Shown here: positions 46,170 through 60,000 of the stretch, in pieces | Position numbering within the stretch: the first letter of the stretch is position 1 | How the letters are laid out: the number at the start of each line of letters is the position of its first letter | DNA from: Sambucus nigra | Taxonomy: Eukaryota > Streptophyta > Magnoliopsida > Dipsacales > Adoxaceae | Reading direction: 5' to 3' | NCBI GenBank assembly: GCA_949130495.1 | Contig: OX422222.1 | Span: 273,534,109 to 273,598,108, forward strand | DNA: 64,000 nt | The notes under the pieces: model-generated | Told to the model about the DNA's origin: nothing | Databases searched by the model: none | What the model saw: only the letters and a program-made list of their open reading frames with translations | Position numbers and translations under genes: made by a program

Positions 46170-47080
46170 CATTTTTTTAATGCCTTGGCGCAGGTTGGAG
46201 AGTCTAAACATACTGATTAGTCAGACCCTCCATTCTGCACACCAGGACAAACTTCGAGAATCTCTATTTGGCCACATGTGGTATGAGCACCCCGAGTGTA
46301 AGATTCACTCGCTCAATGTGATTTCCGAATCACCAACATACTCCCAAAATGTCCCTGAAGTAATATAATTTATGGTTTCCCCTACATGTTTTTCCGCATC
46401 TATTACCTTAAGAGAATCCTTTTTCATGTCACCATACTTCCAGTCCTTGGTCTTGCCCCGCTCAACCAACGCATCACAGAATCGCACTTCTCATTTTCTG
46501 CTTCACTTCCTGTTGCAGATGAAACGTCACCAAACCTCGTATGAATCCAGAAGCGAATTGAGAAGTAACGAAGTTTTATTTCCATTATCTATGTCTACAT
46601 CTAAAAGGTCGTACCCACTGCACAAGGCTCCCGCTTAATTGCAGAGCCTGAGAGAGGCGGATGTCAGCTGGCCGTACCCCCATATATGGAGAGGCTGCTC
46701 CCATGTCTAATCTTAATAAATCTGAGAGAAATTGAATACACTCATTATGTGGTTCAGGCATCAATGTACCTCCAGTATATTCAAATTCAAATAAGAACTT
46801 TTAAGACAATTCTCTACTCTTTTCCAGTTACTTGCCTTCCAATTATTCCATACTGAAGCCACTGACTCCTCGTGCATAACATTGATAATACACCACATCT
46901 TAAGGGAGATTCACGCATAGTGATGCTCACTTGCAAGTTATACTCCTTCCAATCATCATCCAACATATCAGCGGGTTTACTCGCAATGCACTTCAATGCC
47001 TTTGACAAACCTTGTTGGATTAACACATCTTAAAAGTAGACATTTTCTTCCCTCAAATGAGTTTCCGTCATGAAATAGTT
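46170..47080 (-). pseudogene. Ty1/Copia gag and protease remnant
   Basis: On the minus strand, gag begins near 47,080 with a decayed LREENVYF, then DVLIQQGLSKALKCIASK and DDDWKEYNLQVSITMRES, matching the N-terminal gag region of Copia elements. After frameshifts, EESVASVWNNW and SLLLNSLPDSYE correspond to later gag blocks. Near 46,300 the protease block reads ILHSGCSYHMWPN, where ILDSGCSYHM is usual, so the catalytic aspartate is lost. No RT, integrase or LTRs are seen. It lies downstream of the ALIS gene, in the same orientation. Confidence 0.82.
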
Positions 47081-47742
47081 GGGCTAATAGCAAACTCCCA
47101 CTTTAGAAATTTTACCAAATCTTGGGATGCACACAAAGAAAAATGCCTTACAATCCAAATATCTAATACTAACAAAGACGAAATTATTTGCTTCGCCACA
47201 TCCCAGGCGAGGCCCCTTCAGCAGGCTCAAGAAGCCTGATTAAATGTTTTTGGTAAATTACAGATACCTCCTTTTAAGATGCATAATGCACATAGCCCTT
47301 GTTTTACTAAATAAGCCATCCACTTCAAATTAATAGTCGTTGCTTGAAAGTCAAAACATTTTAAAGAAAATTTTACTTTCCAAATTTATCCACCTAAATA
47401 CCTTTGAATTCAAACATGCACTTGATCATTGTTCTGTTCTTGGGTATTGTTTGGATGGGTAACATTGTAATCTCATGTAGTATTATATAATATTTTTATA
47501 ACCAGGAATATTGATTCGGGACGGACTAAAAAGGAAAGTTGGACCATTTATTTGGGACAGAGAGATGATGAGAAAAACATTTTGTTGCACCAAAGCATAA
47601 GGGATATGATAAATATAATGCCGAGTCATAAAGATTTAACAGCAAAATTCTCTGCACTTGTTACATTATGTCGGTCTGATTTCACATGTAGGATGTGAAG
47701 AGTGCAAGAAATATAAAGGAGTTACGCTGGCACATATGAAGT
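47081..47742. other. Downstream region of the ALIS gene
   Basis: No gene is seen. The part next to 47,743 probably holds the 3' untranslated region of the ALIS gene on the minus strand; I could not identify a poly(A) signal with confidence. Confidence 0.4.
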
Positions 47743-48036
47743 TTACCCAGGATTTTTCACGTGAAGCAACACAAAGATGAAGGCAATAAATATAGATGAA
47801 GCTCCCACCAAAATGTAAGCCATCCCGAGGAAGTTATTCCTTCCTCCCAACCAGCTCGATGTTGAGAGAACAAGCTTTTTGGTCCCTCCAAAACTGTAAG
47901 TGTTGTAGTTGTTCAAGAGGTCTACTTTTACAACATCATCCGCATTTAAGTCCTCTTCAATTCTTCCATACAACTTCCGGAAGCTAGGAAGAGCAGACGT
48001 ACGCATCCATACAATGAGATGCTCTTGATCGCTTAG
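47743..48036 (-). CDS. ALIS: ALIS last recognised exon: membrane segment 2 and stop
   Basis: It starts [18 protein letters not shown] and ends [10 protein letters not shown] and a stop at 47,743. The second membrane helix is [20 protein letters not shown]. The last codons overlap a possible donor (CCTGG|GTAAAC), so a further small exon could follow in the real transcript; relatives continue with about 15 residues. None was found down to 44 kb. Confidence 0.9.
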   Translation of the reverse strand, partial: LSDQEHLIVWMRTSALPSFRKLYGRIEEDLNADDVVKVDLLNNYNTYSFGGTKKLVLSTSSWLGGRNNFLGMAYILVGASSIFIAFIFVLLHVKNPG

Positions 48037-51000
48037 CTAAACAAGGACAAATATTAATATATATATATATATATAGAGAGAGAGAAAGAGAGAGAGAGGC
48101 AGGCTCTTGTGCACACTAAGTTTACACAGTGCTGGCGCACACCAAATTTTTTAAAGCATTAAAAAAAATATTTTTGAGTTGATTTTTTTTATGTGGTATT
48201 TAAACATTTCAACGGACTCATGTAAAAACAATCAGCTCAAAAAAACTTTTTTTGTTATTTTTAAAAAATCGGTCAAACTTTCGCAGCTTTTAAAATGCTT
48301 AAAAGCAACGAAAGTTTGACCGATTTTTTTAAGATAGCAAAAAAAGTTTTTTTTAGCTGATTTTTTTTGCACGGGTCCGTTGAAATGTTTAAATATCACA
48401 CAAAAAAAATCAACTCAAAAATATTTTTTTTACTATTTTAAAAAAATAATGTGCAAACTTAATGTGCACATGAGTCTGGCTCTATATATATATACACATA
48501 TATTAAAAATAGTAATAATGCTTTTTCAGTTGCCGCTTATGATAATGTTGATATTAAAGATACCCTTCGTTTTGATAATAATAAACTAGGTAAATGTTGT
48601 AGGATATAAATACTTACAGGAATACTTGGATCTAGGGTTTTACCACCAATCAAGGAGCCATTCTGGAAATTAAAGGGATAAATGTGTTTTCCGAATTTAT
48701 GATCACGGTCACTCTTCCATGCAATATTCTTCCTGTTCACCTTCAACTTTTGGTTCCCACGAAAAAAGGAATACGTGTCATTAAACAAACTCCAGGCAAT
48801 CAGCCCACAAGGGACAATTGGGAGACCGTTGGTGAACTCTTCAGGTTTACAAGAACTTGTGTCATTGTATTTTAATCCATGTAAGAGCTGCTGATCACTT
48901 CTACTTTTGACATACCTGGAAAGGAATTAAGATGGTTTAATATTTATTAAAATGGACCTTCGAGAACCATATGGTTAATAAAATGTAACATTTATGCTGA
49001 AAATTAAGGAGAGGGAGAAATAGATACATAAATCACCAACTCATTACTGCATAAGGATAGAGTTTAAAAAATAATAATAAATAAATAAAATTCTAACCGT
49101 CGGTGGTTCTGGTAGTAATTATCAAGCTGATAATAGATGTAAATTGGAGCTTTCATGTGCTTGTGCACCTACAAAACAGGTTGTATCAGATGCAAATATG
49201 TGAAAAATGAGTTCCATTATGAAATCAACGCAAGTAATCAAATGAAAGTTTCAAAGTAATCAAATGTAAGTGGTAGGCCCACTTGCTCCATTTTCCTATA
49301 TATACATTCATCCCCCTCATTTATTCATACTAGTTGTGCCCACGTGCGTTGCATGTGTGGCCGTTTCCAGATATTAATCTTCCACTGCAAATCTGTGAAG
49401 GACAAAGTAATAAAAATACTTGCAACATATTATGTAGAATCTGTTTTGTTAGAATATAACATAAAGTACCTAGTACGAAGCATCAATCATTACCCCCAAA
49501 ACCAAACCTCCATTCAACTGTAAACTATACAAAATATTCCTGTAAATACTCTAAATCTATCACAAACGAACTCAGAAATCCCTACTCAAAAGCAGGAAGA
49601 AAGACACACAAACATGTATGTATATATAATCCGAATAAATATATCACAATGAAATTAGCTTGAAATGATTTATAGGAAAATATCACTAAAAAAAAGAAGT
49701 TAAAAAAAGCTTCAGCAAGCAAATTCCAAATCGCAGTTATTGAAAGATGACATTTGATAAAAACAGTGTGTAATCCTAAAACTGAAAATTTAATACTTAA
49801 ATATGTTGCTTTTGACGTTTGTTAGGATTCACAGGTTCTTCTTCCTCTTCAACTTTATGAGCGACGAACACGGATGACAGTATCCGAAGAACCTTTGTAC
49901 AACATTCTTGTTCCGTTACATAATCCAATTGATGGGTTTATATTGCGTAGAAGAATGATTGGACAATTATGTTTAAGTTTCAATGCGTGTGGTGACAATC
50001 CATTCGACATCAAAGAATTTAAAAATTCTTCTTGGTAATAGTTGTGCGTGTCATCCACAGCTTCATCAAAGCTATTTAATGTCTTCAATTCTCCGGGGAA
50101 CATATCAATCATCATATCATTGAGTGAGTCTACATACTCGTTTGTTGTTGCAAGAATTGCTCGATCTGTCAAGAAGTTTGGCGAGTTGGCATTTATATTT
50201 AATGATAGGAAGATAATGTCAATGAGAGACTGTTCAGGGCCTCATCATGTGTTGGTGCTTCCGTCCCATTGCCAATCCTTAGAAGGAAATCGCTAAGTGA
50301 GGAATTGATACCCAAATGTTTAATTACTAAATCATCACTATGAAGTTAAACTGGGCATTAGTTCTTTTAGTCATTACAATTACATAATATGATGGATGGA
50401 TTATCAGTCTTAACATATCAATACAACTTTCAAAGATAAATTACGTGAGACGGAGAAACTGCATTCATGTTCATTGAATAGAAATTACAAAATAACAAAG
50501 AGAATCCATCCGTTTAATAAGTATGGCCAAACCTAAGTTTCCAAGAAATTAAAACAATTTACTCAACCATAAGATGAATTGAAAACAACAATTGTAAATT
50601 AATTTTATAAAATTAAAAAAAATTATGGTACTTGAATAAGTGCAGTGTATTCCATAAGTATCCATAAACCATGAACTAAATAAGTGACACTCAGTACTAA
50701 ATATTAAGAGCAGGGAAGAACAAACTGAAATTCTTTGAACACTAAGTATCTAAAGATGCTATAGATACAGTTTAGAGTGTGTGTTTGAGTTGACAAAAAT
50801 AATTCAACCAAGGCATATAATTGCAGCTTCAGTAAGGTAATTTGGACTCATTTTGCCCACTTATTTGGTTGTTCTTGGAAGTTATGTTTTTCTTAGTTGG
50901 AGAGTTACAACCGGAACCGACGTAAGACTTAATAAGTAGAATATATGTATGTAGAGAGACAAAATGAATACATTGAACCATACAGTGTGAAAAAATTCCA

Positions 51001-54000
51001 ACAAAGAGGAAATTGGAATTAAATTAGATTATAAAAACACTAACAATCAAAAGATTTAAGATTTTGAATTCTCAAACCAAAAATTTAACATCATGGTATC
51101 TATTTTAAATAAATAGAAAACGAAAAATATTCCTCTTCATTGAAGATTTTACCTAAACATGTTATGTGTAATCTGAAAGAGAACATTAAACTTAAACAAA
51201 GAGTAACAGTAGCTACTTAAGAAATAGTATTACTTTATAACACAACTATACACCAAATTACAAATTAATTATGGAGTTAAGTTTATATCAAGCGGGAAGC
51301 ATGTAGGAGTTTGTGTTTGATACATTTGATCAAATATAGCATACACACATGATATATATAACATAAACCCAAGACATATACAACAATATAGTTAGAAGAG
51401 CAAACTGAACATCATTATCTATCGAATAATCACAATAAAAATGTCAATTGAAATCAGTTTAAAGCATATGATAGGTTAATACCTCCAGCAGAAATAACTC
51501 ACAATCAATCCTCAAAATTTTCTCCTCGACAAACCACAATGAGACATTTAGAATCCCTATAACTGCAACATAGGTACTGCAAAAACTCTGGTAAAAATAC
51601 CTCTTCCTAGTGGTTGAGACGATTTATGTGGCTCATCAAATGGGTAAAAAATGAGGGGGGGTTAATATGGAGTATAAAATTTGTTCGTACTTAGATCTGG
51701 GAAAGGCAATTTTCTCAAGGTTAATAATGACTCTAGAATTAAGGATTTGTTACCCAACAAAAGCCCCTAGAGATTCGAAAATAAACCAATCTTTTGTTGA
51801 ATTGGCCCTGTAACCCCACAAAGTCAATACAGGTAAATTTTGGCAGTTTGGAATTCCCCTAAGTTATTATCCTCTGAAATCATTTTCCGACGGGTCCAGA
51901 GTTTGTAAAGTGCAATTTTCCGTGAGTGACACTATGCTACCTAATCTGTTCTCTGATTTCCAAAACTCTTTCAGCTTCTCAAATTCAAACCCTTAATCTA
52001 CACTCAATTTGTTAGCGCTCAGATCAACATACTTAATATTAGAGCATACATCAAGGGAATTTCCTATTTCACCAGTTAAATTATTACTCCAAATATTCAC
52101 AACAACCAAGTTGTCACAAATTCTAGGAAAATGTACTGAATTCCACCATGAATTATATTAAGTGAAAGATGCTAAGTTCAATAATAAACCAACTTAGAAG
52201 ACAACACATTATTATATTATGCATCCACTAAGATTGATTTCGCTGAAAGATTCCTATATTTTTCTCGCTAAAATTTTAGTTACAGCAGCAGCTGCTGTTC
52301 TTGCTTAGTCATTCATCTGTGCTTACTCCTCTGTGCCAGCCAGCTGATAGGTATCTGTCAGCAACAGCAGCAGCTGCTGTTGTTGCCAGCCTTTCATGCA
52401 TGTGGGCGATATCGACTGATGACTAAATCATATTTAGGACTCGAAGGCCTTCGTGGTATGACTAAATCCGCATGTGGGACTTTGTCTTCGGATGTTTTCT
52501 GTTTGACCGCGGCCGTAGAGTGGTACTAAGCTTTATTCTGTAATTTCATCCTTGCACACAGGGCATTGAGGTTGTTGGTAATCTTGGATTTCAGCAGATA
52601 CACTTGGGTAATGAATCCATTTGTAAATACAAGGGCAACAATAGAGGTGGTTATAGGGTCTTGAACCATGTCTAGGCAGATGTTACAATCGAAACCACTG
52701 GTCGCATTTTTTTCCGTTAAATTAGTGGATTGTTTTCTAACTCTTTCGACTTGATATTGGTCTACTTTTCTACCATACCAAAGAAATAGGATTCTCATTA
52801 TTTACTTTATTAAATGGGTACCTAACCACTTGTCTCTTTTTCTTACTACCATAAAAAATTAAAATGTTAATCACCATTTTTATAACTTACCAATCAGATG
52901 TACCCTACACTAATCACGTGGGAAAAACTTCTCTCCGATGTAGGCGAAAGACAATAGTATTTTGCCAAGTGCTAAATTTTCAGGACTAAATAAATGAGAC
53001 AATATGTGCCACCATCTTCATTATACTCAACAATTTAGGTCGCACCCTATAAAACCAATGTCAAACCCATCCCCATTCTCACGTATCCATCTAGTCTCCC
53101 ATATATATGAATCCAACAATTATGATATAATGAAAATAGTTTGAAAAATTTAGGTTAAAAAAACGTATATTCGGCTAATATAAAAATAAATTATGTATCA
53201 ATACGTAAGTTTGTGCGTGAATGTCATTTTAAACTTAGTGGCCCCAAAATTCCACTCACTGAGTACCCAATCGCGCTCCAAAAAAGCTCATTAAATAATG
53301 AATCATCAGAGTCTTTGATTATTTTGATTCATAGATTGTTTCATTTATCATGATATCAGAAAGTTTAATATGTATATTGCAATGACGTAATTTTGTTTAT
53401 CCAACCAATTATGTTCTTCATTATATTATAAAATTTGGGTGTCTACTTGGTTCTACTCTATAATTTGTTATACACGCGTAGTTTGTAAATACACCCATTT
53501 TACATAACTATATCACCTGCATTTCTTTCAGTATTAGGTACCATGTACGTATACATTTGTATTTTATAATTCGCAAATCGGATACCCAAAACAGAAAACG
53601 GAGATATGCAATGGATTTCATTCATGCTAACAAAGTTTAATTGTCCGACACTCATAAAACAATAATACATAATTGGATCAAAGCATAAACTCTAACCATA
53701 TATATAATCATTTATTTATTTTACAAAAAGGTATTTGAGATTAGAAAATTGTTAGGCAAATGTATGAATGATTATCATCACGATTATGACGGACCTTACT
53801 TTTTCATTTCTCTCAACATAAGAGAATCTTATATAGATCAGTTTCTAAATGATAAGTAAAATAGCAATGATACATTAATCAATTGCAATTACCTCGTAAA
53901 CCAAAGTGTGACCTTCACTATAAGATGGACAATCCAAACTTTGACCACAAATATTGACAATATCCTAAAAAGTTTCAAAGGAAATATATGACCATTTCGA

Positions 54001-57000
54001 ATATAAATTATAGGAAATATTTTCAATGTGGTATTAACGGGTCTTAAAACACTCCAAATAACTTTTGAAAGACAAACTTGCCATTTGCTCTAAAGATCAA
54101 ACAAATACTTTTTTATTTGTTAATTTTTTTTCAATAAAGAATAGTATTTTAAACTTTTTTTTAAAATATTTTTTTATTTTTTAAAATTAAAAAATAACTG
54201 TTTTTTATCAAAATTGTTATGATAGTTTTAAAAACCTTTTTTTATTTAAAAAGCTGTTATGATAGTTTTAAAAAAGTTTTTTTTTTAAGATAGATTTAAA
54301 AACTTTTTTTTTTTTTTTCAAAAAAAATGTTTTTTACATAAAATTGGGAAAAAAATTAACAAATAAAAAAACAGTTCTTTATATTGAAAACAGTTTTTTA
54401 TATTTTTTAAGTAACACGATCACGACCCAAATAAAACGCGACGTGACATGGAGTCGTATTTTTTTTATACCGGTGACGAGGACCATTATTTATTATTTCA
54501 AAAATAATCTTTTTACTATTTAAAAAAATGATTCGCGCCAGCGGTAAGCATAGGCGGGGACCATTTTTTTAGTACCTTGGTACGCGCCAACGGTATCTAT
54601 AGGCGGTATTATAAAATATTTTAAATAAAATGTACAAAAAAAAAATTTAAAACAATTTTTTAAGTGCCTAAAGAGTTTATTTTAAAAAAATGTTTTAAGT
54701 AAAATCCAAGCATGGGAGTGTTTTAAGAAAATTGTTATAAAAATTCTAATAGTTACAAAAATTGTTACAAAAATTCTAATAGTTACAAAAATTGTTTTAT
54801 AAAAATAAAAAGTCAGTAGTTCCAAAACAGTAACTATTAGAATCTTAATTTTTTTGAAATAAAATCTTTAGGCACTTAAAAAATTGTTTAAAACTGTTTT
54901 TTTGTACATTTTATTTAAAATGTTTTATAATACGCGACCAAAATAAAATTAACACGATATGGCACGACACACCTCAAAATCTTAATTTTACGTAAAATGA
55001 ATATGACGCATGAAAGTGACATAGCATGACACAAAATCCCTTTTTTTACGAAATGCGAACACGGCCCACTTGTCGTGTTGCATTTTAAGTGGGTTGTGTT
55101 AGTATTTGGTAAAAATTGAGATTTCGTGTTGTATCATATTACTTTTATAGGTGAAAATAAGATTTTGAGGCGTGTTGTGTCATTTTTATTTTGGTTGGGT
55201 TCGTGTTTCGTTAAAAAAATAACATATATTGTAGTGTGACACTTTTACTTGGATCGTGTTCGTGTTTTGTAAAAAAATAATATTTCATGTTGTGTCGTGT
55301 CACTTTTATTAGGATCGTGTTCATGTTTGGTTAAAAAAAAAAATTGTCGTGTCGTGTTGTGTTGTGTCGAGTTGCTTTTATTTGAGTCGTGTTCGGTTAT
55401 AAAAACAATTTTCAATTTAAAAAACAGTTTTTTATTGGTTAATTTTTTTTCCGATTTTATGTAAAAAACATTTTTTTAAAAAAACAGTTTTTAAATCTAT
55501 CTTAAGAAAAAACTTCTATAAAAGTATCATAACAGTTTTTTAAAATAAAAAGGGTTTTTAAAACTATCATAACAGTTTTTTTAACAGTTTTTATAAAAAA
55601 CAGTTATTTTTTAATTTAAAAAAATATGTTTTAAAAAACAGTTTAAAATACTGTTTTTTATTGAAAAAAATTAACAAATAAAAAAATATTTGTTTGACTT
55701 GTAGAGCAAAGGGCAAGTTTGTCTTTAAAAAAGTAATTTGAGCGTTTTAAGAATTTTTAGAATCTTTAAGAAATAAACATGAATACAAATATGTCCAACT
55801 GGGAAATACATATGAATGCATAAAAAACAATAATCTAATAAGGTGTGAACTTGGTAATTCCTTAATTTAAAAATATATATAATTTTTCTGAAATTAACAT
55901 TGAATTTAGAATTATTATAAAATATGAATAGAACAACAATAAAATTGGAAATACAAAATCTGAGCACAAAAGAGAGACAACATTCATGAATGAGATAGAT
56001 ATAATTACAAAAATTATGTATTTGCTTTCAAATTAACAAATGCATACTTTTAATGGCAAATGAAAAAGGAGTAAAAAATTAGAGAGGAAATTAGGAGTAT
56101 TGACCTTGTTTTTTGGACAAGAAACAACAGCAACGAAGAAGCTATGCAATATGAATCTGATGGGAAGATGAAGGAACTTGGGCAGCTGACTTTTGATTTC
56201 TAGGGTTTCAAGATGAATGTATTTGGAAGTTTTGTTAGATGAATGTATTAGGAGAGAGAACGTGTCAAGTTAAGATTCATGGAATGATTTTAATTTAATG
56301 AATGTGTGAGACTAATATTAAGGGTATGATACGAAATGTTAATTTAATGAGAGTAGTTTAGTACTTTGAGATTTGAAGAGGAACTTCCCTCTTTTAAGTA
56401 GTAGAGATCATCTGAGAGAGAGAGAAGATCTCCTTCACCCATCTCATGGGGATTCATCCCTTCTGTATAGCTTATTTCCTCCCCACATAGGGCTGATCGC
56501 TTTCTCTATCTCTACTAAACCCAACTTCTTGATCTTTCCGGCAAGATATTTACAAACCCCAGCCTCAACCCTATTCCAACATTAACTCTGACGCGCCTTA
56601 TTCACACCTCATTAGACCCGGCAAATGGGCGGATGTGGTCAGGTTAATAACGGTTTTGGGTTGGGTTGGGCGGGTCACAAGCGGATTCATCCAAGGTTCT
56701 GGGCCGGATATGAGCGGGTCTGGACTGGGTCGGAAATGGCTTTACCTGTCTTTTTTTTTTCAAGGTACCCTCAACAGAAATAGCCTCAGCTGCACATGTT
56801 TAAATTTTGGTTCAAGAAGAAGATAAGAAAGACAATGAGATTGGAGAAAGACAGTGAAATCGTTTAAGAGAGAGAGAGGTACGAGAGATGAGGGAGAGAA
56901 AGAGAGGCTTAGAAACCCTTGTTTAGATAGATTCTTGGGTTCTCCCATATGACCCGCAAGTGACCCGAAAACGACCCGCCATCGAACCATGCTAAGGAGA

Positions 57001-60000
57001 TGCCAAAACCATATTTGACCCGCCGGAAAACTTTGATAAACCGACAACTTTTTCTGGGCGCGTTGTGGTCAGTTTTGGCTTTGGAAACTCATATTGCAAC
57101 CCCTACACCTCATACACAATGATTAAAAAAGTAAAATCCCACATGCCTCTTCAATATAAGACCATGATCATCAAATATGCTTCTTCCAATGTGTGAGAAA
57201 GCTGGTCCAAATTTCATTGAACGTACAAAAGATACCATTTCAGTGTGCATATAAAAATAGAGAGATTAGAACTGCATGCCTCTAGACTTTTTTTAATGAC
57301 TGAAACAATTACATACTAATTCTACTTCTAATAGAGTGAAATTCAACTTGAATAGCTACACAACATCAAAAGTTCCAAACAACATGACACATGTTTTGAT
57401 CCGGCTCCGAATTTCCATGATATACTTATTTATGCATTGCAGGACGTTTATATCTTCATGCCGTGGAGATGAAATCCCAACAAAGGATAAAAAAAAAAAA
57501 TAGCAAAGTACTCTTAGATCCCTCGCAAAGAAATTTTAAGCACTAAAGGAATTTTGAAAAATTTTAAGCACTTAGTCCACTATTTCTCTTCATGTAGAAG
57601 TCCACGTTAGTAGCACAACAAATGGACCTAATAGTAAATTGTCCTTGAATGTTTAAAAATTGTCAATAACGGACCTAATTGTAATTTGCCCTAAAAAATA
57701 ACTTTCACAAAAGAGATAATATTCAACCATTGAACAAACATAGAGACATAAATATTTATTTAATTCTTCACTACTATAAATAGTTTCTCTTATGTTACTC
57801 ATAACATTCACATTTATACAAAAATCAAACAGGTAGGGCTTTCAACATACGCTCCAGAAAAATCATTTAAGGCTACCCTCTAATATGCTTAGAAACCCAT
57901 CTCATCACAGAAAATTATTGTTTGGAACAACAGATAAGATTTGTCGGAGATGGAACAACCACCGGTCTGTTCAATAGTTTCCATCTGTAAAACAACAGGG
58001 TGAGCCACCAAAATAGTCTAGTACGGTTGCGTTCTTATGTTAAAAAGGGTGCCATCCACTAAGTGCAAATTATTATATTAAAATTTCGTTCTTTGGGGGC
58101 TTTCACCCACTGCTTGGCCACCACAGCTAAAATATCTAGGGGCTAAGTACCCACTAATCATTGCCACCCTGCGACTCACAAGTTTATTCTTTCTCGGTTG
58201 TGCCTTTTTGAGTGTTAGGCTTTTGATTACACCTATCCTACATATGAAATATAGACAATCGAGGTGGGTTTGGGGGTTATATACTGTAAACACGCCCCGC
58301 CATTGACCTCATAAGATTTTTTCTTCCCCCCAACCCAACCCTGTCTCGATTATTGACCCCATACATGTTTTATTAGGGGTGAAATAGGCGGTTACCCGTT
58401 TAAGCCCGCCCCAAATACATCCCCATACCCAACTTGATATATTGGATGGGAATGAGAGTTGGAGAGAACCCTTTTTTTTCTGTCAGACTTCCGTAAGTTT
58501 ACATCAACCATCTTACCTCTCCCAGAATTTGCAGAAAGTGGAAGCCTAATCCACTGAGGACAACCTTTGAGATCTTATTCGATACATCATCAGAACTACA
58601 AAGTTATCTTATTGGATACATCATGAGAACTATAAATATGAAACGTATTTTGTCAAAACTAAGACAGACAGACATTCAAAAGAAAGAAAATAGAAAAAAA
58701 CTGATTATTGCTTATCCAAAAAAAAAAAGAAAAATAACAAGGACATTAGAGCATGATTTTTTTAAATTAAAATTAACATTGAATATAAGAATCACCTTCA
58801 GGTAGCGAGAACAGTTTTTGGGAAGTGATGAATCTTTGATATATGCTAGCTTATCGCTTTTAAATAATTCCGGTACGCATTCTATATCATATCTGTCCAC
58901 AAGTTCCACAACCTACAAATAAAAAATGACGGATTATACTCCTAAGCAAAACTAATCCATGGGTGCTTAAAAGGAAAAATAAAGGGATATTTTGACTTTA
59001 CCACCCATTTAGTTTTCATAAATAGATTTTACCCATAATTTTATCTTATTTTAGACTTAACCACTATTTTTTTACAGTCCGTCCATCACAGCCGTTAGGC
59101 ATGTAACTGTCACATGCCTTTTTTTACATAAACCCAAAAATAAACCAAAACAAACATTTACCCATTTCTTCCCACACTTTATCACCACCACCCTCAGCCT
59201 TCCCCATGTCCGCCACCTCCATCGCCAACACACACACACACAGGCAACACCACCAACCTACACCAGGCAGCAGCACCAACCTACATCACCTAATAACCCA
59301 CCAACCCCACTACCGTGTTCTCTCCCTCGCCAAATTCTGTCATAGCTATCACCGACTACCACCTCTCTCGACCAGAACTACATAAACTCGGCCCCAACCA
59401 CCGCAATTCAACTCAATATCCAATCAATCCAACTCAATATCCAATCAATCCACTGCCTAACCACCATCACACCACTTCAACACCCAAATCAACCACCGCG
59501 ACCCAATTCAACACAATAGCAGCAAAACCCAACAACCACAAACCACGTCAATCGACCGTGAACCCACGATCGGCACGCCACCGTCATCCATTAAAACCTG
59601 CGCCACCGCAAAAAACCTTCAAACCCAATCGCACCATCAGCGCAAGCCAAATCAGGGCCAATACAACAACCTTCAAAACCAATAACAACCTACTGTCAAA
59701 CTACCCAAAAAACAGCACAACACCAACCAATCACCGCAACTATCCAAGACCTCCTACTAGCACCAAACACCAACAAACCTTTGAACCTGTCACCACCAAA
59801 CTCGCGAGCAAACCAAACGCAGCACCACCACAAGAAAAATCGCCAATCCAAATTGATTTCAGGGAGAGAGAGAAATCCGCAAGAGAGCAGCAGCGATGAT
59901 GGAAGGGGTTCACCCCCTTCTCCATAAAGAAGGCTGAGGATGGAGGTGAAAAAATGTGGGAAGAAATGGGTAAATGTTTATTCAGGGGTATTTTTTGGTT

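Larger units (their letters stand above)
49330..56407 (-). mobile_element. Helitron in an ALIS intron, with captured gene fragments
   Basis: On the minus strand the 5' end is TCTCTACTACTTAAAAGAGG (56,407 leftwards), a start typical of plant Helitrons. The 3' end is CAACGCACGTGGGCACAA then CTAG at 49,330, with a short palindrome just inside. It is preceded by A and followed by T, as for Helitron insertion between A and T. The 7,078 bases include the end of a Helitron helicase (49,797-50,294), an LRR-kinase fragment, an RMA-type RING fragment and a 1.7-kb foldback insertion. Rep was not found. It shares orientation with the ALIS gene. Confidence 0.82.
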
